Source: Branchinecta lynchi (Eukaryota; Arthropoda; Branchiopoda; Anostraca; Branchinectidae). From it: 64,000 nt of DNA. The stretch covers positions 21,353,464 to 21,417,463 of the forward strand of contig JAKZAP010000007.1 of assembly GCA_023053575.1 (NCBI GenBank), in the 5' to 3' direction. Both the position numbers and the translations under genes were made by a program. Under the pieces are notes generated by a model that was not told where the DNA came from, made no database searches, and worked only from the letters and a program-made list of their open reading frames with translations. Shown in pieces: positions 23,901 through 36,100 of the stretch (the first letter of the stretch is position 1; every line of letters starts with the position of its first letter).

Positions 23901-26900
23901 AGCTTTATTCCCTTGGTGCTTTTGTTGTTAAAGCTATTTATTTCCGTCGTTCCCTGTTCCCAGTATCAGTGGTCGGAATGGCGTGGGGTTTGGAAGGGGG
24001 GACGGCAGTTGCCACTTTGGAAATAGATGTACGCAGGTTCAACACGTCTGAAGCTAATTTCTTTTCGACGAACCCTTTTGCGGCTGGAATGCCTACCCTA
24101 GTTTGCATTACAGGTTTGTTTAGGTTTGCTCGTGAACCTTTCGCCCCCCTTTAGAAATCTGTCAAGTTAAGCACTTCCTCGACCACTACCAGTTTGAATG
24201 ATTTTCGCTCAGATACTCTTTCGTGTACCTTTTATTCAACCTAGATATGACGTGTTAACCAGTTGGCAACCGAAGCTTTTTCGAAGCTAGATATCTGTCG
24301 TGATCTATACTCATCAATAACCAAAAACCCTTCATAAAAAACATATTGCTTATTAATATAAATCTTAACCAAATTACAATTTCGCTGGCAGCAATCATGT
24401 CTCAGCGGGTTTGAATAACTTACGTCAGATTAGGCTATATTTATACTCTGCCAGAATTTGGTATAGTCAGCAAGGGCGTCACTAGCTTTTTACCTTTTTT
24501 TGCGGGGGGGGGGGGCGTCAAGCTGGGGCCGACGCACTAAAAATTTGCCGATGAAATACGCCGTTACCGCTTGCAGAATTTTATGTTTTTACGTTAAATG
24601 TTTGCCGAATTTTATCTTTACAAACCCACCCGATATGCATACAAAGTTTTATTTTATGTTTGCCCCCCCCCCCCCCCCCCATAGTGACGCCCCTGGCAGT
24701 CACGAGCCGTTAACTATTTTCAAGAAACAGTTTTGGTGTGCCTTGAAACCGACACGTAAGTACTTACGAGACGCTTCCGCAATTCCGTAATCCTCACTGC
24801 TCCCTTTTGTATACTTTCGAAGCGATCAGGGAGCTGTTTAGAAGGATATGTATGCCAGGACAAGGGAGTGGTTAACCCCTGTGACCAAATTTTAAAGTTA
24901 TTCCTGGCGATTGTGTCTCAACTTGATAAATATCGAACAATGGCCGCACATACCATATCCATCGTATATGCTATGCACTTCGAAATAACGCACAGTACGG
25001 GACGAATAATTACATGGTTAATTAGACACAAATAGGTAAAAACCTCAGGATCCTGTCCTTCAAGTTGTCGATATCGCAATTTTATGCTGATAGGACGAGA
25101 TTTATAATACTGCATAATATTTTGTAATCTTAGTTTTTGCTTGGCTGGAGTATCTTAAGTAATGCTCACTTCAGATGGTATAGTAGGGTGTGTTAATGGC
25201 TCACCGCTTTAGGTAACTGTTGTTTTATTGATCAATTGTATTGCATCTTAATAGCGCTGGCGTGGGCAAAAATTAATGAAACGCTTAAAGCTTTACTGAA
25301 TAGGGCTGATATATGACAGTATGGTTGCCCATGACTTTTTCACTTAAATAGGCTTGAGGACCCGATGAAAATGTGGTACTTCGTTGCTCCGTTATTTATA
25401 TAATAGATTTTCATCGAATTGACTTTTCTTTCGGATTTCCGGTACCTCTGGTTTTTGGGTCATACGTAATAGCGTACTTTCGTAAAAATTGACCTTACAA
25501 TCTGGAATTGAATATTTCGTGAGCTTCGCTTCGTTAGCCATTGAAATGCACGCTTTTGTTAAAAGTTTAACCGAAAAGGCTGAGATAGGACAATCTAGTT
25601 ACCCATCGCTTATTCACTTAAAGTTTGACTGAAAAGCAAACTTATTTTTGTATCATTTAGTTGAATACACTGAGTTATTTGGATTCTGCTAAGAGATTTT
25701 TTAATTTTACACTATCTGCTCTCGTAGTGAGGTTCAGAGTATCTACCGCTGTCCCCACAGCGTAAATTCTACTATGACGCGGAATATTTGAATCGGCACA
25801 CACACGCTGCTTTTCAGTGGGCGGTGATAAGCTGGCGAAGACTGCTTAGTGCCTCAACAAAAAAAAATTCATAAATCTTTCTCGTCAAGCGTGCGACACA
25901 GGTAGTACCACAAATCTGACAGGGTAATTCCACTATTTGAAAATTGGTTATTCATGAATAGTGGAGCAACCAAGTAACGCATTTTCACCTCGTCTTCAAG
26001 CCTCTCCAAGTGAAAAAGTGAGGGGTAACAAGACTGTCCCTTCTCTGCCCTTTTCAGTTAAACTTTAACTTGAAGACCCGATGAAAATGCGTTGCTTCGT
26101 TGCTCCATTACTCACGAATAAATCGATTTTAATATAGTGGATTTTCCCTGTCCGATTTGTGGTACGTCTCTTGCTTGTACCTCTGTTGTATGCTTGACGA
26201 GAAACATTTACATAAATTTGTGTTCTGGCACTAAGCAGTCTTCACCAGGATCACCATTGGCCACTGAAAAGCCGCATTTGTGTTGAGGTTCAAATTCTCC
26301 GCGTCATAGTAGAATTCGCGTTGTGGAGACGGCTGTAGATATTCTGAACGTCACTTCTAAAGCAAATAGTGGAAAAAAAAAAAATCCCAAATAATGCAGT
26401 GTGTTCAATTGAATGATACAAAAGTAGGTTGGCTTTTCAGTTAAACTTTAAAATTAAAGTTCTCCGCGGTAGGGTGAACTTTGTCGTTCGGGCCAGCAGT
26501 TCATGTATTCTGAACATCACTATTTGAGCCCAAGGAGAAAAAAAAATCTCGCGGCTGAGTAAAAATAATTCAGTCTATCCAGGATGTGAAAATAAACAGA
26601 TGTTTATTTGACTGCACAAAACAGATACGTCAGCTGAAATTCAGCTGATTTATCCGTTTTGCACTGTCAAATATGATTCGCCGTCAGCTTGGGCTGAAGG
26701 AATATTTAAGCTGACTTTTCAGTTAAACTTTAAGGACGAACAGAGATCATGAAACGAAATAAAAGATTAAGAATAGTTAAGTCGCTTTTTAAAATATGTT
26801 ACAATGTCGGGCCAGCAGTGCATCTAAACGTCAACATTGGAGCCCAATATGAAACTAAAAAATCCCTAGGTTGTGTTAAAGTAGTTTACTCTTGTCAAAT

Positions 26901-29900
26901 CCAAGATGTGAAAATAAGCTGACTTTTCAGTTGAACTTCCAAGGACGAATAAAGAACATGAAAAGAAATATCAAGAACAGTTAAAATGTTTGTTAAAATA
27001 TGGAACGAATGACCCTCATACACCGCTCCGACTGGTTTGTTGTCCGAATTAGCGGATTTTAGTCGGCAGAGACAGTTATTATCACTTACTCCCGACCATC
27101 ATAAGTGAACTCTGTCGATGGTAAGTCTAGTGGGACGTTTCTGATAAGAGGAGGCGCTAATTTTCGTCTGATGCGGGGCTGTGGAACGGAATTGAAAACA
27201 GAATTGTAACGATCGTAAGTGATGGAACACCACCTAAGATCAAGCGACATGGGTGGCATAAATGACAAGCATGTCTTCTTCAGTGCTCATTACCTAACAG
27301 TCACAAGGTGACCTATAACCTATTTAACAACCAGAAGAAAACATTAGTGCGCCAAAAGATCCTGGAGCGTACGATGTGAACCCCGTCTCGACATTCCTCC
27401 ACCTTTCACCCGTGTCTCGACCCGACATTCATACGTGTAAAATTGCACTCACGGATTTGCATGATCTCATTAAGAGTAGTTACATCAAGTTGAAGAGTTT
27501 ATGAGTGACCCTGTTCCGCCAACGCCATGTTCATTGCGCCAGTACTAAATAATTTCCGAAGCTTACCAGATGTATAAAAGCATAATCACAACTTCAAACT
27601 CTCGTTCAAATGACGGCTATTCGTTTAATCAGAACAAGAAAGTTTTTTTTTTTTTAACACTACCGTGGCTTTGAAACTCTATAATCATGCCTAGATCCGA
27701 GTACCGCACGCCCTGGGATGGTCACCAAGAACCCGGGTGTACGAGTTACTTCAGGATACTGTGGGTTACTCAGGGTTACTTTGGGTTACATTGGGTTACT
27801 TTGAGATACTTTTGGGTTACTTTCCAGAGTGTACGAAGTTACTTTTGGTGACCAGCCGTGGCCGTACGCCATAGGTAGCAAAAACACCTGCGCGCATGTA
27901 CAAGATCCGGTAAATTTGGATGTGGCGTAGTGGGAGATCATTCGCGATGAGCTAATGGGACAAACTGCGTGACGTTAGCATATTCCAACTTACGTCATTG
28001 AAAAATCGGTGCGCGGTTGCCAGTGAACCAAAAATGTAATACAAGACAATACGGTATTCACAAATTCAAATAAAAAACCCTTACCTCCGAACACGCTCTC
28101 GCTGCTCCATAGCATACTTAGGAAACCTCTCGACCCGACGAAGGTCCTCCCTCGCTTCTTCCATCGATTTTCGGTAGCTCCCACCAAACAAATATACCCT
28201 CCCCTTGAAATCCGCATATAGGGCAAACATAAGGATCTGAACTTACTTATATTTCCCTATAAATCTTCCTCTTTTCGTCAATGGTGGAGAATCTGACTGC
28301 GAACTTACCATCCATTTCGCTTCCCCCCCGACCCAACGAAATTCTGAAACGGAAATATATGATCGTTAGTAGTCTGAAAATCTGAACCGTTCGTTTCCGG
28401 GCCTTCCCTGCCCTAAAACTAAGGCCTAACGATGCAAAGTTAATTTCTTCCGCCATCGTCGCTCTCATTACAGTCATTTCCTCTAGTATTTCCCTTGCGT
28501 TTAACCACGAATCTGAGGAGAATTTCCTTAGTCGTATATCCTGTAATATCTAAAGCAAATAAGGCGCTTAATATGTGATTATATTTACGCTTATATTTGC
28601 AACAAGCATGAGATAAGCGACTTTTCGTACTAATTTTCCTTATCTTGCAATTGCGTTGCAATTAGGGAGTTTACTTTGCGAATTACGTCCATATTTGTAA
28701 TGAGTAATTAGACTTTGATATGTTACTTGCATCATATTCGGTAGCATGGCCAAATTTTGATGGCGCCATTTGACGGTAAAGTAATCATGTTCTGATTTAT
28801 TTTTGGCGTCGTTTAATGTTATGAAAAGCGTGCTGTCCGTCAAGCTGCAACACTGACAGCAAGTGCAGAAAAACAGCGTAGTCAGATCTGTTTCGGTTGG
28901 TTGCAATTGCAGTGATGCAAGCAGCCAGAAAGTCACAGAGCTTGTTCTTGCCAAATTGCAACCAGAGATGGGCGGATTTGAATCCGAATCAGGGCCAGGG
29001 ACGAATCCGATTCCGAATCCACCATTTCATGCCGAGGATTCGAATCCGGAATCAAATCACGTACTTAGCTTATAGTTTAAAAATCGGAGGTGACGAAAAA
29101 GCACTGACGCCTAAGGCAAATAAGACGGTTAATTGGGCGATGTAATGTCTATAGGTTTTCATGTGCGGTTGTTCTAGAATGGGTTACCTATCCGCAACCA
29201 GAATGAATTAGTGGCTCGTTAAGCACAATACCATTAGCACAGTGTGTAAAAATTGGGAAAAGATTTGAAATTGGAGCGGATTTGTAAGATCCGAGTCCGA
29301 ATCCAGCCTGGCAAGCAGAAGATTCGAATCTTCCAGATACGGATTCGGTTTGCCCATATCTGATTGCAATGCAACCCTGAAAATTTCCATTTCCTGAGAA
29401 GCCGAAGGCAGAGGCTTAAAGGACACCTCGCACTGCATATCACAGATGTTCTGAGATAGTTGACCACTTTACAACTAAAGTTTGCTTACAGAAAATCACA
29501 CACGGCTCCGGCTGTTTTAGCATCTTTCCATGCCCCATGCTGTGGATGATAATCTTGGCGAAGTTTGCAAATCTTCGGCAGGAAACAATGATCGGGCGCG
29601 CGATAGGCTACGTCACGTAAAGAGAACACCTCGTGGCAAGCGCGATATCGGTGATACAGGACATAGGATACACTTATTAAGTGAAGAATCTCGGGAGCAA
29701 GAATTGATGGATAATACTACTGAAATAGACTGAATTACTATAATAAGCACGACTGGTCCTTTAAAGGTTCACTAAATAAGAAATTTTTCAGCAGGAATTA
29801 GATGGTCTTTGAGACGGGAGAACCGTATGAATTTTATTGTGTGTGAATGGCCTGGATTATAAATGTTATATGTAATTAAAGAAGTTTTATCCATCCCGTC

Positions 29901-30167
29901 CCTTATCAATTTGTCTTATCTGCCGAGCTCTGGACTTTTTTTTACATATAATTTGTCATTAACCCCGTCAAAATGCCCACATTTGTCCGCACTTCTTTTC
30001 GTTCGTTCCAGAGAGGTCACTAGTTACCGGAATAAAGAGCTAGTTCCTCCTTGTATCGTCATAACCCGTAACGTGACAAGAGGTCACAATAAGTTGTCCA
30101 AAACACACCGGCCCTTCACTGCATATCCTTTAAAGTTTAACTGAAGAGGCTGCGTATTTGTGCGTCC

Positions 30168-30198
<31 letters not shown>

Positions 30199-33100
30199 TT
30201 TTGCCCGCTTACAAAATGGAAAAAACGAAAAGAAACTAAGGAAAATATATACACGCACTAAACATAATACTAAAATCTATACCACGAATCGAGTTAGTAT
30301 ATGGTGTGCGCAAGTATTTAAAGCTCTTCCTACTTGTTTCAATTTTACGTATTTGAATGATCTTGTTATTATTTTGATCTCAAATTGTTTTGACTCTGAT
30401 GAGGGATTTGTGTTTCTTTCGCAATAGGCACTTGTAGTAACGTTGGGATTATGGGCGACAATACCAAATTCACTGTTGGACCGTACATTTATTTTTTTTC
30501 TTCAAAAAATAAATTTCTTCAAAATTGATGTGGTATGAAATCTGGCAGAATTTCTAGTACAGGAAAAACAAATCTGCCATTTAAAAAAAATCTGGGCCGT
30601 GAGAACCTGCCTTAAACCCATATTTGATAGTGCAAAATGGATACGTCAGATGAATTTTTCCGAGCTATATTTCGGCCCCTCTTGGCAAGGATCCTCTTCA
30701 GGCTCAAAACCGCTCAAGTTGGAAAAACGAACTTGTGGGTGGGCAATAAAATTCAGCTGACGTATCCGTTTTGCACTATCAAATATGAGTCGCAGTCAGC
30801 TTGGGCTGAAGGAATATTTATGCCTTAAAGCTAAAAGAATTTGAGTTGAAACAGTATGGGTTTCTTCATTCAGAGTTCGCGTTGTTCTGCGGGAAAGTTC
30901 TCTGTCAGATGCAAGGAGATGTTTCCCATAGTTCAAGGTTAACTCATGTTATGTTCGTAAAAACAAAATAATTATGGTATGGAAACGGCACAGCACCGAT
31001 GTTTGCATTTGCCGTCTTCTCTTAGAGCGTGTTCCACCCTTCTAACAATAGTTACTATTTCCGTTCCATCCTCACGAAAAGTTACTACGCTGACCGTTCC
31101 AACCGTGTCGGAATAGTAACTAATAGTTACTATTTGCTTACCATGCTTGGGAGCGTAGTAACTACGCATCTCTGTAACCTGATTGGTCGGATTCGCCCCT
31201 GGCGTGAGATCTTGCTGGAAAAAAGAAAAATCGTTCCAGCCTTGACGGCAAAAAAAAGAATTCTTGACGTTATGCGCAGTAACTACGGTAAGTAGGATGG
31301 AACACGCTCTTAGTTTTGCCGTGTTTCCATGGCTCATTGGTCAGTAATTACCATCGTTGCAAACTAAAAGAATATCATGTAAGGCAAGTGGAGCAACACC
31401 GATGTTTGAACTTGCCGTGCTTGGCTGTTTTAGCCGTATTTATGGCGAGATTTATGGCTCATTGGCTGGTGCGTATCCAGGAATTTATTTCGGGTGCGGT
31501 TTTTGCCTGCTTGTCGGACACAAAAGTACAAAAAACACATAGATCAGAGGGAAAAGCCTATAAAATTATTATTTTTGTATGTTTAGGGGGGGGGAGGGTG
31601 TTCAACCCCCTACCCCCCCCCCTGGATACGGCCTTGCTCATTGGTCGAAAATTATTTTATTACAAACTAAAAGAAATAAGGGCACGCAAACGGCAGAACT
31701 GGTTCTACTTCCCGCTTATTGCTTCCATGGCTCATTGGTCAGAAATTTCGGTAATGCAAGTTTTTCCGTTATAGAGCCAAGGGGACTTACTGCGCTTTAA
31801 TGCACGAAGTACACCTTGTAAGACAAGAGCTGCTGAAAGTAATATTCTTATCATCAACATCGGACATGTCCAGATTTGCATTCGCAAAGCATGCCAAAAT
31901 TAATCACTTGACAAGGTGCTGTTGCCAAGAGAGATATCTGTGCAATTTGCTACCTCGTTCCAGAAATGGCTGCTTCTTAAGGTCGCTTGGGCCAAACCAC
32001 AAGTAAGATGGAGTTACGGGAACTCAGAATGGGGTCAGAGGTTTTATTACTACGAAAATGGATTGTAGTAAATGTAGGGATTGAGGTTTTGTAAAGGCAA
32101 TTACTGCTGGTTTGCGGTCTAAATTGAAGTGAAAGCTTATTCTTTTTTTTGCTTGAATATGTTTTTCCCAGTCAGCTTCAGGTGAAGGAGTATTAAGTTT
32201 ATTTCTAAACTTGATGATTTTACTGTCACGTGTGTCGTTCAAAAAGTAGAAGTACTGGCCGATGTATGCTGTGCGTTTTTGGGCTAGGTTATCGCCTGCT
32301 GGTGAACTGAGCCAAAATGCGAATAAAACCTGACCTAACAAATATTAACGCAGATTAGGGAGCGCAACTAATAATTTAATTGGCAGTCAAAGCCAAAAAA
32401 ACACATTCAGTCTTCTGCATCAAGGCCGGAAGCAGCGATTATTTTGAATCTCCAGCTCTTTGTTGTCTTCTGCATCCTTTTGTACGGAATACAAAATTCG
32501 CAATAGTGTTGCTGTTGAAATCAGGTGAAATCACACACTCCATTTCTTAAAGTTCAATGGGCACATCAAACTACCCCAGTCCCACTCTGTAACAACCTAG
32601 GAACAATGCTTACCCCCTAGATCAGCAGCTTTTTCAACAGTTTCCTCTCTATGATATTTCAAAGCGTAAATTTTTGGGCAAGTACATGCTCAATTTACTA
32701 GCTTGGACAAAGATAAAAGTGATGTTTCTTATAATACTTAGTAGATCTTTATATTATGCATAAATCAGCTTGTATAATTCAAATTTGAATAGGTTATTTG
32801 TTTTTGAATGATTTTTGTAGCTATGTTATTTTTTATAATCTTATTGTATATTCTGGTACATTTTATAAAGCAAGCTAATCAAGCTTCACAACACTATTCC
32901 ACAAAGAAAAACTTTAACAGGCACTTTAAGCCATGGAACTTCTGATGAAACACTAGAACAATCATGCAAACTGCATCTGCGGCTTTACTTTGGTGACATC
33001 TCAAATACATCCTTTTCTATCAAGCATTGCTGGGAGTTTTTGAATTTCCTGCCACGATGTTCCAGCTCCTAAGATTTGGATCGCCGAAATGCCAGAGAGG

Positions 33101-36100
33101 TAAAGACAAGGGATAACAAGAAAACGTCCGATTTTTGTAGCGCCTTTTAAAGGAAGTCGGAAATTCTTATTTGTGAAGCATTTAATACAAAGTAAAGCAT
33201 TAGAAGTGTCCATTGTGCTTTAAGTCTTATGAAAGTCCTGACAGAGCAGTTGTTAGGTTCCCACTCAAAGAAAGTATCAGTCTGTTTTTACGAGGTCTTG
33301 TTGAATCCATTTCTTAAAGCAATTCTAGCACTTTTAATCTTTATGTACCGTTATTCAGAAGTATCTGAATATTGTAAAACTAAGTCGTGCTTTTAACAAA
33401 TTATCAGCGGCTTTGGCTGTTTTAAGCTTTTTCTCAGGCCCCTTGACTAGCAAGAACTTGGCAAAATTCAAATAGCCGGTTGTACACATCAGTAGCATGA
33501 TACACTCGAACCCTGGTCGGAAGCATAGTGCACAAGGAAAAGAGGGATCATGACAAGTGCAAGGCTTAGTGAGGTTTGTTAGCAGGTTCAGGTGTAACAT
33601 ACGAAATTTGGGTATCCAGGTTTAAGAATTATTTAATGCAGTTACGGAAGTGGGTTGCATTGTCATTATAGGTACGGCGGGTCCTTTAAATGTTATAGAA
33701 GTTCCGACAGACTAGTTGTTCGCTTACCCGCTGAAAGAAAATTGTATTCTACTTTTACGAGGTCTTGTTGCATCCATTTCTTAAATGTTACGAAAGTTCT
33801 GACAGTGCACTTACTTGTTCGCTTACCCACCTCTTCACCCATTAAAAGAAACTATCAGTCTGCTTTTACCTTGTCGGGGATCTTTTACAACTTGTTTTTC
33901 AGTTGTAGCGCGTGGGCGTACTGCCTTGTAAATTTAGTTGACTTGTCTAAGTCAGCTAACAGGTAGACTACGTAGCGTAGTCTACCTGTCGAGATGTTTA
34001 TCTTTCCGTCGGTACATCGCTGCGTTCTGTAACTTGATTTTCACTCCATTTGTCAGACCGAGCACCCGTGTCTTAGCCGATTAGAAGAAGTGCACTTCCT
34101 TTTCCAAATCACCGGATCCGACGAAGGGGGGGGGGAACCGGAAATCTTGTGAAACACTTAGAGTGAAGCGATCGGGATGGAACTTGGTGGAACGAACAAG
34201 CTAGATACATTAGTGACAGAACCGGACCCGATTTGGGCACTGTGGGGGAGTTGGAGGGGGGTCCAGAATTCTTCAGGCTGTCGCGAGTTGAGATACTTCT
34301 AGATGTGTTAGGACGATGAAACTTGGACGAACGTTAGATACTTAACAAGATGGGCTAAAAAATCGTCTCTTGCCGGATTCAACCATCCCTTAAAGCAGGC
34401 TACTGACCTTAACCGCAAAGTAAAAAAAAAAATTAAGCTAAATATATATTTTCCTGATCCCCATGAGCCCATGATCATTTTACCTCAAGGTTTTCGCATG
34501 GAAATCAATTTCTAGCTCCCTTTAAGCTCGCATCTAAACCGCACACTACAAAAAAAAAACTTTTGACCAAACGATACTTTTCATGATCTCTGAGGCCCAT
34601 GATCTTTGTGCCACAAGGGTTTTGCTTACAAATGAATTTCTAGCACTCTTAAAGTTTGTATCTGAACTGGAAAGTAAAAAAAAATGCTTTTTATCAAACG
34701 ATATATAATTATGCTCTCCAAGGGCCCATGTCAACGGTTTTGCTTATAATTGGTCACAACAAACACTCTTATTGGCAAATACCTACTTTCGTCCTTTGAC
34801 CCAGCCTTGCAAGTGCAATATGAGCTTCTAACTCTTGGTTGTAAACCAGCGTAGAATCTTTTCTGATTTCGTTTGTATTATGTGTTCACTTTTGACCTTT
34901 TTGAGCTGGGACTACACATAGCTTCGAGTTACATAGTAATGATCCTGCATTACGGGAAAAGAAAAATTAAGGTCCCTTCACACCGATACTCTTACCGCCC
35001 TTACCTCGATTTAGAAAGCTTAAATAAATCTTTGTAACGTAAATATCTTGCTTAAATCCGGAGTTGAAATGTATCCAAAATAAGAAACGAGGCACTGTAA
35101 AAAAAAGAATAAATTGAATAGAATTAATTTTCTTGGTTTGACACTTGCCAGTTTGTGGGATTAATGTGAAAAAAAAAAAAAATAAGTTTCTCCGATGAAA
35201 GCGATGAGAAATTGAGAACAGAGAATACAAATGCAATCTTACACTTTAGCTAGTTGAAAATGTTATTTGTGAAAAAAAATATTTTCGAAATATTTCATCA
35301 GTTAACGATAATTTCTTGTAAGACCTCTGCTTCAAGTCCTTTTAATAAGCCATTTTCAGAGGGTCATGTAACCGCTTAAGCTCGTGTAAAGTCACCTTAA
35401 AACACAGCGCAGTTGTCCTTTTACTATTCGTACATCCGTCCGTTAGTAACGATTGTCTCGCCGTGAACATAACTCATGGTTTTCACTTGCTGTGTTTCCA
35501 GATAACATCATTTGCAACATGTTTGCTACGCTTAGCACGTTCTTGCATTAGATGTCAAATCTCTGCGATTGATTTATTACACATGGTGCCTTATCTGTAG
35601 ATGCACCTTTTACATTTAGATGTTAATTTTTGTTACGAAAACTGTGCGTCACTGTAATTAAAGTACCATCTTTACAAAAAATATGTCTCTAGAACATGAA
35701 AGTGACTCGAAAATACTGCCGTCGTTTAGGTTATCCGTTATTGCGCTGTGTGTAATCACATCTGCATAATCAAAACATCACATATACGGCACACAAATTA
35801 TTATGCTGATGCATCTTTATTCAACACGCGAGGTTGTAATAAAGGTGTGTAATCAAATATAATGTAATTGCGTACCTTATCTTGAGTTATGATTCTCTCC
35901 GCTGGGTATTGTAAGTATGTTTCGAGTGCGATTCAAGAGTTTATTTGCAGTTTATTTGAGAAAAAAAAAATCTGATAATGGTGTGAACTTCAAAAAAATA
36001 TTATTGTAATTATTATCCCCTCCCCCCTAAAAAATTGAGGAATGAATAAACAAAGCATTATAACATAAATACGAAATGAAGCTAGCTAAACGGCTAAGTC

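Noticed and set aside
33001..33213. 70-codon frame preserved in two copies (also 37655-37867)
   Set aside because: About 8 of 70 residues differ between copies that are nearly identical as DNA, so there is no sign of protein-level selection; no known motif.
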